This document shows, piece after piece, positions 8,322 through 17,188 of a stretch of DNA of 64,000 bases. The notes beneath the pieces are model-generated. The model was not told the DNA's origin. It saw only the letters and a program-made list of their open reading frames with translations, and made no database searches. The position numbers and the translations under genes were made by a program. Every line of letters starts with the position of its first letter. Position 1 is the stretch's first letter. This DNA comes from Cupriavidus sp. IDO (GTDB taxonomy: Bacteria; Pseudomonadota; Gammaproteobacteria; Burkholderiales; Burkholderiaceae), in assembly GCF_000812465.1 (NCBI RefSeq), contig NZ_JWMA01000012.1:1-64000 (forward strand), written 5' to 3'.

Positions 8322-8995
8322 TGCTTAGCTTTCCGACCGAAGAAATCCAGACCCTTGCTGTTGCCGAAGCGGCGGACGCGCGACCGCTTGCGGTACGCAT
8401 TGCCCAGGCGCTCGACGCCATGCGCGAAGGCCGTCCTGTCGTCCTGCTCGATGACGACGACCGCGAGAACGAGGCGGATCTCATCCTCGCTGCCGAATGC
8501 CTGACCCAGTCAAACATGGCCATGATGATCCGCGAATGCAGCGGCATCGTCTGCCTGTGCCTGACCGGCGAGAAGGTCCGTCAGCTTGGTCTGCGCCCGA
8601 TGGTGGAGAACAACCGCAGCCAGTACGGCACGGCCTTCACGGTATCGATCGAGGCGCGCGAGGGCGTGACCACCGGTGTCAGCGCAGCCGACCGCATCAC
8701 CACGATCCGGGCTGCCATTGCCGATGGCGCCGGAACCGATGCAGTGGTCAGCCCCGGCCATGTGTTTCCGTTGGTAGCCGTCGAAGGCGGCGTGCTGGCC
8801 CGGCGCGGCCACACCGAAGGCTCGGTCGAGCTGGCCCGCATGGCGGGGCTGTCGCCGACGGCCGTGCTTTGCGAACTGATGAATCCGGATGGCACGATGG
8901 CACGCCGTCCCGAGGCATTGGCCTTCGCCGAAATGTACCGGCTGCCGGTGCTGACCATCGCCGACCTGGTTGCCTGGCGCGAACTGCACGGCTGA
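8321..8995 (+). CDS. ribB: 3,4-dihydroxy-2-butanone-4-phosphate synthase
   Basis: 224-residue RibB, which converts ribulose 5-phosphate to L-3,4-dihydroxy-2-butanone 4-phosphate plus formate in riboflavin synthesis. The acidic active-site stretch [15 protein letters not shown], the substrate loop [17 protein letters not shown] and the [20 protein letters not shown] segment are all present. There is no C-terminal GTP cyclohydrolase II domain, so this is the stand-alone form (E. coli RibB is of similar size). The ATG at 8321 is chosen because AAGGAG lies 7 bases upstream; an in-frame TTG at 8303 is less likely. As a monofunctional ribB under its own FMN riboswitch, away from other rib genes, it is probably a riboswitch-controlled extra copy. 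Confidence 0.96.
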   Translation: MLSFPTEEIQTLAVAEAADARPLAVRIAQALDAMREGRPVVLLDDDDRENEADLILAAECLTQSNMAMMIRECSGIVCLCLTGEKVRQLGLRPMVENNRSQYGTAFTVSIEAREGVTTGVSAADRITTIRAAIADGAGTDAVVSPGHVFPLVAVEGGVLARRGHTEGSVELARMAGLSPTAVLCELMNPDGTMARRPEALAFAEMYRLPVLTIADLVAWRELHG

Positions 8996-9076
8996 AAACA
9001 CACGGCACAAGCGCTGAACAAGCGCGGCATGTGCGACAATGCGGCTCGTTTTTCCCGTCAATTCGAGGGCGATTCC

Positions 9077-9631
9077 ATGCTTTTCCGCATTCTTGCATGC
9101 ACTGCCGCGCTGTTCGGCAGTGTCGTCAGTTTTTCCGCCCATGCTGAAGCCAGCGCGCTGCAGGCCCCGCGCCCGGCCGCTGGTGCCGGGCTCTACGAGT
9201 GCCCGGGCCCGAACGGCGGCACCGTGTTCCGCTCCACCCCACGCGAAGGCTGCTCGCTGCTCGCCGCGCCCGATCCGGCTGCACCGGACCCGCAACGCTG
9301 GCTGCCGCTGATGGGCGCCAATGGCGTGATCTCCTATTTCGACCAGTCGGCCGTGCGCCGGCAAGGCCCCGAGGTGGGCGTCGTGGTGATGCGCAACGCG
9401 CCGGCCGGCGTCATTCGCACCACCAGCGGCGAGCCGATCCGTTCCTCGCTCAAGCGCATGGTATTGAACTGCGCGACGTCGATGTACGCAGTGGTCGAAC
9501 AGACGCTGTACAGCAAACGCTTCGCGCGCGGTGAGTCGCTCTACACCATCCGTGGCCCGCACACTGGCACCTTCCAGCCGGTTTCGTCGGGCTCCATTGC
9601 CGGCGAGTTGCTTCGCAGGCTGTGCCGCTAG
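9077..9631 (+). CDS. Exported protein resembling the surface-adhesin E domain
   Basis: 184 residues with a clear signal peptide (MLFRILACTAALFGSVVSFS, cleavage near AHA-EA). The mature part has YECPGPNGGTVFRSTPREGC, a short DUF4124-like stretch, and then WLPLMGANGVISYFDQSAVRR...LNCATSMYAVVEQTLYS, which resembles the Adhesin_E fold known from small exported beta-proteobacterial proteins. Two conserved cysteines could form a disulfide. The ATG at 9077 is preferred over an upstream start because the signal peptide begins there. It stands alone downstream of ribB. The family match is by eye and the function is unknown. Confidence 0.65.
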   Translation: MLFRILACTAALFGSVVSFSAHAEASALQAPRPAAGAGLYECPGPNGGTVFRSTPREGCSLLAAPDPAAPDPQRWLPLMGANGVISYFDQSAVRRQGPEVGVVVMRNAPAGVIRTTSGEPIRSSLKRMVLNCATSMYAVVEQTLYSKRFARGESLYTIRGPHTGTFQPVSSGSIAGELLRRLCR

Positions 9632-9791
9632 ACACCGTCCGACTTCAGAGTTTCAGTGAACTAGGGTTTGTCCCGGTCAACCTTCGGCCGTTCGTCCCCG
9701 TTGATGCAGATGACGACGCGCCGGCAACGCTGCCGGCCGCGACAGTCAACGCAGTCGATACCGACAAGGCAAGGCTCACAAGGAGGCTGAG

Positions 9792-10019
9792 ATGAAGAAG
9801 TGGATCGTAATGCTGTCGATGGCAATGTTTGGCGCTGGTGCATTTGCACAGACTCCGGCGACCCCGGCAACTCCAGCCACTCCCGCTGCTCCCGCGGCAG
9901 CCAATAGCGCGGCACCGGCCAAGGCTGATACCGGCAAAGCCAAGGTCAAGAAAACCAGCGCCAAGAAGAAGAGCCACGCTCCCAGCACCAAGAACCCGAT
10001 GACGAATAAAGGCGCCTGA
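9792..10019 (+). CDS. Small exported Ala/Pro/Lys-rich protein
   Basis: 75 residues: a signal peptide (MKKWIVMLSMAMFGAGAFAQ), then TPATPATPATPAAPAA low-complexity repeats, then a basic tail KAKVKKTSAKKKSHAPSTK. A good AAGGAGG ribosome site lies at 9780-9786, 5 bases before the ATG. The mature protein is small, soluble and highly basic, probably periplasmic. Similar Ala/Lys-rich exported peptides are common in Burkholderiales, and their function is not known. No domain can be assigned. Confidence 0.6.
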   Translation: MKKWIVMLSMAMFGAGAFAQTPATPATPATPAAPAAANSAAPAKADTGKAKVKKTSAKKKSHAPSTKNPMTNKGA

Positions 10020-10164
10020 GCGCCGGCTGTCGAAGGCGGCGGGCGGATGGCTCCCCGGCAAGCGGGGAAGCAAGTTCCGCCCGGAAACCGCCACGCCGCC
10101 GCCCGCGCGCCATGGCCGAGCCAGGCAGACTCTCAATGGCGATGTCGCGGATGGCTACTCTTGG

Positions 10165-10240
10165 GGCACGCACGCGTGCCGGCCGGGGGGCTGGGTAGTC
10201 AGGCGGATAGAGCAGAGAGGCTTCGGCCTCTCTTTTTTTT
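10165..10240 (+). ncRNA. Two-hairpin transcript end: possible small RNA with strong terminator
   Basis: A first hairpin (GGCACG-CACG-CGTGCC, 10165-10180) is followed by a textbook intrinsic terminator: AGAGAGGC TTCG GCCTCTCT at 10214-10233 running into eight T residues to 10240. It lies about 200 bp after the small exported protein gene and could end that mRNA, or be the 3' end of a separate small RNA. The terminator itself is certain in form; the small-RNA reading is an inference. Confidence 0.5.
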
Positions 10241-10255
10241 GCCTGTAGCCTGTCC

Positions 10256-10523
10256 GTGCTACAGCGCGCGTTGTCGGACTTCTACGTGGAGTACGAACTG
10301 TTCGTCGCGCTGGATCAGCCGCGCAACCGCTTCTTCGCGCTGTCCGCGCTGCACGCCGCGATCCAGGACCAACCAGCACGGCGTGCAGATCATGTCGCCG
10401 CATTTCCTGGCGCAGCCCGACAACACCGTCTACGTGCCGCGGCCAAGATGGTTCGAGGCGCCCGGGACTGCAGCGATCGACCCGGCCGGTAGATCGCGCC
10501 GCAAGGCATCGCCACCGGCCTGA
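10256..10523 (+). pseudogene. Frameshifted C-terminal remnant of an MscS-type channel gene
   Basis: In one frame from 10256 the translation is LQRALSDFYVEYELFVALDQ, then PRNRFFALSALHAAIQDQ, which matches the end of the large MscS-like channel proteins of Burkholderiales. Near 10370 the reading shifts frame, and the matching sequence continues as HGVQIMSPHFLAQPDNTVYV, then PRPRWFEAP, stopping at 10523. In intact relatives these two pieces are continuous (AIQDxFNxxGVQIMSPHF), so a few bases (about 5) appear to be lost at the joint. No upstream channel domain is present; homology begins about 15 bases after the terminator. It is a decayed fragment and unlikely to be translated. Confidence 0.72.
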
Positions 10524-10539
10524 TGCCGGAGAACCCGGT

Positions 10540-10953
10540 TCAGTCAGCGACCTGGCGCGACTTCCATTGCCCGTTGGACTGCTTGCAGAACCATCCGGCC
10601 CAGTGCTCTTCGGCGCTGCCGCGCTTGAGATCGGACTTCAGCCGGCGGCATGGCTGGCCCTGATCCGTCTTGCTGCTGACCGGTGTGAGCGTGCCATCGA
10701 TCTGCTGGCGCTTTCCGGCGGCGGGGTAGGTCCACTCCACCGCCTGCCCGTCGGCCGTATCGTTCAGCGCCTTGCGCACCGACTTCGCCAGCGATTGCGC
10801 TTCCTTGTCATTCAGGGTGCCGATGATGGTGCCGGTCAGGTAGTTGTCGAAGTAGGCATGCGCCGGGGTGGCCAGGGCCAGCAGCAGCGAAGATCCCAGT
10901 GCGCAGGCAAGGGCGCGGGGCAGGGCGGAGCGAAGGGCTTTCCGTGACGGCAT
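10540..10953 (-). CDS. 17-kDa surface-antigen-like exported protein (RT0821/Lpp0805-like)
   Basis: 137 residues with a signal peptide (SALPRALACALGSSLLLALA, cleavage after TPAHA). The mature part DNYLTGTIIGTLNDKEAQSL...GQAVEWTYPAAGKR...CRRLKSDLKRGSAEEHWAGW resembles the C-terminal domain of the rickettsial 17-kDa antigen family; a Cys pair (CRR, FCK) may form a disulfide. The ATG at 10953 has an AAGGAA site upstream and begins a proper signal peptide; a longer frame upstream to 11034 is less likely. It lacks the glycine-zipper and lipobox of classic members, so it is probably a soluble periplasmic protein. Function unknown. Confidence 0.7.
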   Translation of the reverse strand: MPSRKALRSALPRALACALGSSLLLALATPAHAYFDNYLTGTIIGTLNDKEAQSLAKSVRKALNDTADGQAVEWTYPAAGKRQQIDGTLTPVSSKTDQGQPCRRLKSDLKRGSAEEHWAGWFCKQSNGQWKSRQVAD

Positions 10954-11227
10954 GGCGATTCCTTGTGGCGTGGACGCGGAGGCGTTGGCGCGATTGCGCC
11001 GAGGCCGGCTTCCCGCGTGGATATTGAGTGGCATTGTAAGCGCAAGTGGCTGTCTCGAGGCCGGCCTGCAGCACGCATGATGCAGTGCGGCACAATGCCG
11101 GGCGACATTGACAGCCGGCGGTCGCTGGCCTAGCGTGGATTGTTGCCTATGACGCTTCAGCCGATGGCGGGAGCGCGTTCACCGGCAGCAGGGCGCGCAA
11201 TGCGCAACAACCGCGAGAGGAGTTCCC

Positions 11228-11569
11228 ATGAAGATGCGTTATCTGACCCTCGGACTGGCGCTTGCCGCAGCGCTCGGCGTCGCGCATGCACAATCGCCCG
11301 GCAAGTCCGGCAAATTCGATCCTTATACGGATGGTGCCAAGGCAGGCAAGGCAGACCCGTACACCGACGGCGCCAAGACGGACAAGTTCAACCCCTATAC
11401 GGACGGCGCCAAGACAGACAATGTCAACTCGCTGACTCCTGGTGCGCGCACCGATCAGATGGAGCCGATCCAGGGCGGCGCCCAGAAGAGTGGCAAGTTC
11501 GACCCATATTCGGATGGTGCCAAGTCCGGCAAATTCGACCCGTATAGCGACGGCGCGAACAAGCAGTGA
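11228..11569 (+). CDS. Exported protein built of PYTDGAK repeats
   Basis: 113 residues: a signal peptide (MKMRYLTLGLALAAALGVAH, cleavage before AQSPG) followed by about seven degenerate 13-16-residue repeats with the core DPYTDGAK (for example GKFDPYTDGAKAGK, DKFNPYTDGAKTDN and two DPYSDGAKSGK-type copies). A weaker central copy reads EPIQGGAQKSG. The repeats are polar, with spaced Asp, Lys and Tyr, and no known domain is recognised. AGAGGAG lies 5 bases before the ATG. A second locus with DPFTDGA repeats is at 56134-56478, so the window holds two members of one family. Function unknown; the periplasm is the likely location. Confidence 0.75.
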   Translation: MKMRYLTLGLALAAALGVAHAQSPGKSGKFDPYTDGAKAGKADPYTDGAKTDKFNPYTDGAKTDNVNSLTPGARTDQMEPIQGGAQKSGKFDPYSDGAKSGKFDPYSDGANKQ

Positions 11570-11920
11570 GGCGGTCTCGGCACGAGGCCTCGCGTACTGA
11601 TGCATCACACTGGACAGCGGCGCCTGACGGCGCTGCTGTCGATGTGACCTCGCAGCCCGCAAACGCCCGTGCCATGCGCCTTTCCGGCTACCGGGGTTTC
11701 ATTTTGTTTCAAACATTGCGTGATCGAAACGTGACTTTCGAGGCTCGAATTGTTATGGTTTGTTGCGCATCGCAGCAAATCGAACTTCGCGTTGACAGTC
11801 TCATCCCGTTCCCGCCCGGGCCATCCGGATTCGCGACGGGTCCGTCTCTTGCTGTGTCTTCATCCATCGTCCCGACCGCCGAAGCCGGTCACGTCATTTA
11901 CGCTCACGCCCTTGGCATAC
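11570..11920 (+). other. Gap upstream of opgG
   Basis: 351 bp without a convincing gene. The first part is GC-rich; the segment 11695-11800 is AT-richer (CATTTTGTTTCAAACATTGC, then a GAATTGTTATGGTTTGTT stretch) and is the likely site of the opgGH promoter, but no -35/-10 pair of good spacing could be fixed by eye. Confidence 0.5.
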
Positions 11921-13510
11921 ATGTCAGCACCAGCCACGCCACGTCTGTCCGCAACGCTCATCGCGCCGCTCGCCAGCCCGACCGCCCGTCGTCGTGGCGC
12001 AGTGCGGCTCGCCGGATGGCTAGGTGGCGGCGTGCTGGCCATGTTTGCGGTGGCGGCGCATGCGTTCGACTTCGATACCGTGGCGGCGCGCGCGCGCCAG
12101 CTGGCGGCGTCGCCCTACAAGGCGCCGCAGCAGAACCTGCCGGGCGAGTTGCGCGAGCTGTCCTACGAACGCTATCGCGAGATCGAGTACAAGCCTGAAC
12201 GCTACGTCTGGCGCGGGGCGCGCTTGCCATTCGAGTTGTCGTTCTTCCACGAAGGCATGGTGTTCGACCAGCCCGTCAAGATCAACGAAGTGGTGAGCGG
12301 CAGCGTGCGTGAATTCCGCTTCGATCCGGCGGCATTCAATTACGGCCCGCACAAGGTGGATGCCGGCAAGCTCAAGGGGCTCGGCTTCGCCGGCTTCCGC
12401 GTGCTGTATCCGCTGAACCAGGGCAAGCGCAAGGATGAGCTCGCGTCTTTCCTCGGTGCGAGCTACTTCCGCGCGCTCGGCAAGGACCAGTGGTACGGCT
12501 TGTCCGCGCGCGGCATTGCGGTCGACACCGCGCTCAACTCGGGCGAGGAGTTTCCGCGCTTTGTCGAATACTGGATCGAGCGGCCGAACGGTTCGGACAA
12601 GCAGCTGACCATCTACGCGCTGATGGATTCGCGCCGCATGAGCGGGGCCTATCGCTTTGTCATCAAGCCGGGCGAAGAGACCGCGATGGAGGTCAAGTCC
12701 CGCCTCTACCTGCGTGAGAACGTGACCAAGCTCGGCCTGGCGCCGCTGACCAGCATGTACCTGTTCGGCGAAAACCAGCCGTCGCCGACTACGGATTTCC
12801 GTCCCGAGGTTCATGACTCCGACGGCCTGTCGATCCATCTGGGCACCGGCGAGTGGGTCTGGCGTCCGCTGATCAATCCCAAGCGTCTGCTGGTGACGTC
12901 GTTCACGGCGACCAATCCGCAGGGCTTCGGACTGATGCAGCGCGACCGGAATTTCGGCAACTACCAGGAAATTGGCGCGTGGTATGAGCGCCGGCCCAGC
13001 GGCTGGATTGAGCCGCGCGGCAACTGGGGTTCTGGCCGGGTCGAGCTGGTGCAGATCCCGACGCCGGACGAGACCAACGACAACATCGTGGCCTACTGGG
13101 TCCCCGATAACCCGCCCAAGCCCAGGCAGCCATTCGACTATGAATACCGGCTGCTGTGGCAGAAGGACGGCGAGCAACTGCCGCCACTGTCGTGGGTCAC
13201 GCAGACCCGGCTCGGCCAGGGCCTGACCCGCAAGCAGGACGACCCCAGCTTCTCGCTGGTGGTTGACTTCGAAGGCCCCGCCTTCAGGAAGCTGCCTGCC
13301 GACGTTCGCATCGACCCGGTGGTTTCGGCCGATGCAAACGGTGAATTGCTCAAGACGTCGGTGCAGCGCAATGACGCGACCGGCGGATGGCGCATGACCA
13401 TGGTGATACGCCGCAAAGATGAAACCAAGCCGGTAGAGTTGCGCGGCTACCTTCGCAACGGCAATACAACCCTATCCGAGACGTGGAGCTACATCTTACC
13501 CCCAGGCTAA
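11921..13510 (+). CDS. opgG: Periplasmic glucan biosynthesis protein OpgG/MdoG
   Basis: 529-residue periplasmic protein needed with OpgH to make osmoregulated periplasmic glucans (branched beta-1,2/1,6-glucans). The N-terminal ~48 residues form a long signal peptide (hydrophobic LAGWLGGGVLAMFAVAAHAF), and the mature part begins with FDFDTVAARARQLAASPYKAP, which is typical of OpgG. Other family stretches are SYERYREIEYKPERYVWR and LNSGEEFPRFVEYWIERP. The ATG at 11921 is chosen because it gives a normal signal peptide; further in-frame sequence upstream has no family similarity. It overlaps opgH by 28 bp, so the pair is an operon. Confidence 0.95.
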   Translation: MSAPATPRLSATLIAPLASPTARRRGAVRLAGWLGGGVLAMFAVAAHAFDFDTVAARARQLAASPYKAPQQNLPGELRELSYERYREIEYKPERYVWRGARLPFELSFFHEGMVFDQPVKINEVVSGSVREFRFDPAAFNYGPHKVDAGKLKGLGFAGFRVLYPLNQGKRKDELASFLGASYFRALGKDQWYGLSARGIAVDTALNSGEEFPRFVEYWIERPNGSDKQLTIYALMDSRRMSGAYRFVIKPGEETAMEVKSRLYLRENVTKLGLAPLTSMYLFGENQPSPTTDFRPEVHDSDGLSIHLGTGEWVWRPLINPKRLLVTSFTATNPQGFGLMQRDRNFGNYQEIGAWYERRPSGWIEPRGNWGSGRVELVQIPTPDETNDNIVAYWVPDNPPKPRQPFDYEYRLLWQKDGEQLPPLSWVTQTRLGQGLTRKQDDPSFSLVVDFEGPAFRKLPADVRIDPVVSADANGELLKTSVQRNDATGGWRMTMVIRRKDETKPVELRGYLRNGNTTLSETWSYILPPG

Positions 13511-16047
13511 AGCAGCGACCGGTCCAGGCGGCGGCATGCGAGCGCTATGTCGACCGCCTGCCCGCATCGCCCGAATTGCGTACCGAGCTGCTTGCCGACG
13601 CATCGCCGGCCGCCTCCCTGTCCGTCAATGGCCGGGATGCGCAGGCGGCAATGGAGCAATTGCAGTCGAAACTTGCCAAGGACGCGGCGACCGCGCCGGG
13701 CGGCGCGACTTACGGTTCCGTCGGCCGTCGCTTCACGATGGCTTACGGCAATCCCCAGGTCGGTGGCGAACCGCTCCTGCAGCGCCGCGACGACGGCACC
13801 GTGCGCGTCAATACCGGGCCGGCGCCGGAGCGCAGCTCGATGGTCCCGCGCCAGTGGCCGCCGCATGTGCTGACCGGCTGGGTGCGCAACACCTGGCGCG
13901 GCATGCGCGGCCGCCCGCCGGTGCCCGAATCCTGGGACACCCTGCATGACGGTCCCGATGCCGAAGGCAAGTGGCATCCCGCCGGCTCGCACCGGCGCTG
14001 GTTCCTGCTCGGGTTGGTCATTGCACAGACGGTGCTGGCGACTTTCTTCATGACGAAGGTGCTGCCGTACCACGGTGCCGATCCGCTCGAGATCGCCATC
14101 CTGGTGCTGTTCGCCATCCTGTTCTCGTGGGTCTCGGCTGGCTTCTGGACGGCCATGATGGGCTTCCTGGTGCTGGCCAGGGGCGGCGATCGCCACCTGA
14201 TCTCGCGCTCGGCCGCGCCCGATGCGCCCATCGCGCCCGATGCACGAACGGCGGTCATCATGCCGATCTGCAATGAGGACGTGACACGTGTCTTCGCCGG
14301 GCTGCGCGCCACCTATGAATCGCTGGAGCGGACCGGCCAGCTCGCGCAGTTCGATTTCATCGTGTTGTCCGACAGCGGCAATCCCGACCTGCGCACCGCC
14401 GAACACGATGCGTGGATGGAGATTTGCCGCGCGGTGGGCGGCTTCGGCCGCATCTTCTATCGCTGGCGCAAGCATCGCGTCAAGCGCAAGACCGGCAACG
14501 TGGCCGACTTCTGCCGCCGCTGGGGCAGCAAGTACCGCTACATGGTCGTGCTCGATGCCGACAGCGTAATGAGCGGCGACAGCCTGGCCACGCTGGTGCG
14601 GCTGATGGAAGCCAATCCGGGCGCAGGCATTATCCAGAGCGCACCGGTGGCCGTGGGCCGGGAAACGCTCTATGCACGCGTGCAGCAGTTCTCGACGCGC
14701 GTGTATGGGCCGCTCTTCACCGCTGGCCTGCACTACTGGCAGCTGGGCGAATCGCACTACTGGGGGCACAACGCGATCATTCGCGTGAAGCCTTTCATGG
14801 AGCATTGCGCGCTCGCGCCGCTGCCTGGCCGCGGGCCGCTTTCGGGCGAAATCCTTTCGCACGATTTTGTCGAAGCCGCGCTTATGCGCCGCGCCGGCTG
14901 GGGCGTGTGGATTGCCTATGACCTGCCGGGCTCGTATGAAGAGCTGCCGCCGAACCTGCTCGACGAGGTCAAGCGCGACCGCCGCTGGTGCCAGGGCAAC
15001 CTGATGAACTTCCGGCTGTGGCTGAAGCAGGGCTTCCATGTCGTGCACCGTGCCGTCTTCCTGACCGGCATCATGGCCTATCTGTCGGCGCCGTTGTGGC
15101 TGCTGTTCCTGGTGCTGTCCACGGCGATGCTGGCCAAGCACGCGCTGGTGCCGCCCGAGTATTTCACGCAGCCGTACCAGCTGTTCCCGACCTGGCCCGA
15201 GTGGCATCCGGAGAAGGCGCTGGCTCTGTTCTCCGCCACGGCAACGCTGCTCTTCCTGCCCAAGGTGGCGAGCGTGCTGTTGCTGATGAAGGATGCACGC
15301 AGCTACGGCGGTCCGGTGCGGCTGGTGCTGAGCATGCTGATCGAGGTGTTGCTGTCTGCCTTGCTCGCGCCCACCCGCATGCTGTTCCACACCAAGTTCG
15401 TGATAGCGGCATACAGCGGCTGGGGCATCTCGTGGAAATCGCCTCCGCGTGAAGATACCGAGACCACCTGGGGCGAAGCCTTCCGCCGTCACGGCTGGCA
15501 TACCGTGCTGGGCCTGGCCTGGGGTGCGCTGGTCTACTGGCTCAGCCCGTCGTACATCCTGTGGCTGCTGCCGATCGTGGGCTCGCTGGCCGTGTCGATC
15601 CCGTTGTCGGTGATGCTGTCGCGGGTGTCGCTGGGACGTGCCTCGCGCCGCGCGGGTCTGTTCGTGATTCCGGAAGAAGTCACGCCGCCGCGGGAGATCG
15701 TCGAAACCCAGCAGCATGTGGAAGCCGCCGGCGAAACGCCGGACTTCGTCGATGCCGTGGTCGACCCGGTCACCAATGCGCTGATGTGTGCCACGGTGTC
15801 GGCCCGCGTCGTGCAGCCGGATTCGGCGAAGCAGCGGCATGCCGCGCTGGTTCAGCATGCGCTGACCGGCGGCCCGCGCGCGCTGACGCCTGCGCAGAAG
15901 CATGTCTTGCTGAGCGATCCGTTCGCGCTGGCAAAGCTGCACGAACTGGTGTGGGGCTCGCCCCTGGCGGACGCCGGCTGGAAGGATACGCGGCTGCTGG
16001 TGCGGCGCGCCCCCAATGTCGTGCCGCTGCGCCCCAGGCTCGCCTGA
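13483..16047 (+). CDS. opgH: Glucan biosynthesis glucosyltransferase OpgH/MdoH
   Basis: 854-residue inner-membrane glucosyltransferase that polymerises UDP-glucose into the beta-1,2 backbone of osmoregulated periplasmic glucans and feeds it to the periplasm. Two helices (~165-220) precede a GT2 catalytic domain with MPICNEDVTRV, the metal-binding VVLDADSVMSGD, the acceptor-site HDFVEAALMRRAGW and the RRWCQGNLMN motif; further helices follow. The start is a GTG at 13483, inside opgG, giving the N-terminus MELHLTPRLKQRP; no in-frame ATG exists near the opgG stop. The 28-bp overlap implies translational coupling. Confidence 0.95.
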   Translation: MELHLTPRLKQRPVQAAACERYVDRLPASPELRTELLADASPAASLSVNGRDAQAAMEQLQSKLAKDAATAPGGATYGSVGRRFTMAYGNPQVGGEPLLQRRDDGTVRVNTGPAPERSSMVPRQWPPHVLTGWVRNTWRGMRGRPPVPESWDTLHDGPDAEGKWHPAGSHRRWFLLGLVIAQTVLATFFMTKVLPYHGADPLEIAILVLFAILFSWVSAGFWTAMMGFLVLARGGDRHLISRSAAPDAPIAPDARTAVIMPICNEDVTRVFAGLRATYESLERTGQLAQFDFIVLSDSGNPDLRTAEHDAWMEICRAVGGFGRIFYRWRKHRVKRKTGNVADFCRRWGSKYRYMVVLDADSVMSGDSLATLVRLMEANPGAGIIQSAPVAVGRETLYARVQQFSTRVYGPLFTAGLHYWQLGESHYWGHNAIIRVKPFMEHCALAPLPGRGPLSGEILSHDFVEAALMRRAGWGVWIAYDLPGSYEELPPNLLDEVKRDRRWCQGNLMNFRLWLKQGFHVVHRAVFLTGIMAYLSAPLWLLFLVLSTAMLAKHALVPPEYFTQPYQLFPTWPEWHPEKALALFSATATLLFLPKVASVLLLMKDARSYGGPVRLVLSMLIEVLLSALLAPTRMLFHTKFVIAAYSGWGISWKSPPREDTETTWGEAFRRHGWHTVLGLAWGALVYWLSPSYILWLLPIVGSLAVSIPLSVMLSRVSLGRASRRAGLFVIPEEVTPPREIVETQQHVEAAGETPDFVDAVVDPVTNALMCATVSARVVQPDSAKQRHAALVQHALTGGPRALTPAQKHVLLSDPFALAKLHELVWGSPLADAGWKDTRLLVRRAPNVVPLRPRLA

Positions 16048-16184
16048 AGCCGGAACACGCCTGGCGCAGGACTGCAGTCCGCCAGGCGCAGCCACTCATC
16101 GTGCAAGCCTTCTAATAATGCGAATGAGAATGACGTGCGATCCGTGCGCCATGCAGGCGCACTTGTCTGAGCCGGGCGGCAGCT

Positions 16185-16769
16185 TCAGCGCAGCGCCGCC
16201 GTGCAGATCGGCGAAGTGATATAGACATCCCCGACGCGGCGCTCGCCGCGGTCGTTCCGCGTCATGTAGCGGAACATCATGCTCACACCCAGCTTGGTCA
16301 GGATTTCCACGTCGCGATTGGCGCAGATATTGCGCTGCAGCGGCGCGGCATAGTTCACCTCGAAGCTCGCAAGGTCCAGCATCGGGCCGCGGTAGTTGGT
16401 GAGTTCCAGCTGAAACAGCACGTGCTTGCCGGGAACGGACTGGCAGCGGCGCAGGCGCGTCTCGCGGTCGATCTCGATGGGCAGTGCGTCATTGAGCTGG
16501 CGGCAGGCCCGCGCAAGCACGCTGTCGGGACGGTTCGTGTTGCGCAGCAGTTCGGGCACGCCGGCGGCGCCGGTGTTCTGGCCGGTGGCGGCACCCTTGA
16601 GCATGCGTGAGAGCGCTTCGGCCTCGTCGAATGGTGCCGCGGGCGCCGACGCCGATGCGGGCTGCCGCAGCTGTGCAGGGGCGCATTGCGCCGGCACAGG
16701 CAGCAGCAGCGCGGCTGCAAGTGCGGCAGCGCTCAGTGAAGCGGTAATCGGCGTGTGTCGTGTTCTCAT
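16185..16769 (-). CDS. Conserved exported protein of unknown function
   Basis: 194 residues with a signal peptide (ITASLSAAALAAALLLPVPA, cleavage near AQCA). The mature part has a linker rich in Ala/Ser/Pro (~30-48) and a C-terminal region with PIEIDRETRLRRCQSVPGKH, then YRGPMLDLASFEVNY, CANRDVEILTKLGVSMMFRY, and a final ITSPICTAALR. Three or four cysteines suggest disulfides. The pattern of alternating polar and hydrophobic residues suggests a small beta-rich periplasmic domain. No family was recognised. It is convergent with opgH, with 137 bp between the stops. Confidence 0.62.
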   Translation of the reverse strand: MRTRHTPITASLSAAALAAALLLPVPAQCAPAQLRQPASASAPAAPFDEAEALSRMLKGAATGQNTGAAGVPELLRNTNRPDSVLARACRQLNDALPIEIDRETRLRRCQSVPGKHVLFQLELTNYRGPMLDLASFEVNYAAPLQRNICANRDVEILTKLGVSMMFRYMTRNDRGERRVGDVYITSPICTAALR

Positions 16770-17188
16770 GCAGGATAACGTTGCCGGGACCGGTATCTGT
16801 CGTCCGTCTCTGCGCGGCCGGCGGCGTGTGTCGCCGACAGGCAGGCATTGTACCCTTCACCTTGCTGCGCGTGAAAGCCACGCCACACGGGAGTGCGCCA
16901 GAATGCGTTGCCAGGCGCAGCCGTAGCGGCATCTTTTTGCGCGCTTTACCACTGATAACAATAGTGCCAAGGTTGGCAATTTCACCGAACCCGACTTTGG
17001 CAGGGCCTCATCAGTTTTCATGGCGGCACGTGTGCAACTCGGACAGGTTTCGTGAACGACTTCTTCAAACCTGGCTCCGCTCACGGCAGGCCGTGTTTGT
17101 TATGTTGTGAAACAATTGCACCTCATTCCAGGTTGCCCTCCGGCCCCGAGCCGCCGGCAACCCGGACCATTCCCCCGGAACTGCTCTG
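16770..17188 (+). other. Intergenic region between divergent exported-protein and bcr-type genes
   Basis: 419 bp with no supported gene. Just upstream of the MFS gene, 17096-17118 contains TTGTTATGTTGTGAAACAA, whose TTGTT/AACAA ends are inverted and could be an operator. The rest is mixed-composition sequence without hairpins that stand out. Confidence 0.45.

Noticed and set aside
9077..9631. Autotransporter or adhesin secretion system
   Set aside because: The domain likeness to adhesin E is for a small exported protein only; no secretion partner is near.
10193..10213. GGCGGATAGAGCAG string that resembles a tRNA D-arm
   Set aside because: No acceptor stem, anticodon arm or T-arm follows; the next element is a terminator hairpin.
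13507..16095. An 862-codon open frame on the minus strand, antisense to opgH
   Set aside because: Frames this long on the opposite strand are common in very GC-rich coding DNA. The predicted product is Arg/His/Gln-rich without domains, while the plus strand encodes a clear OpgH.
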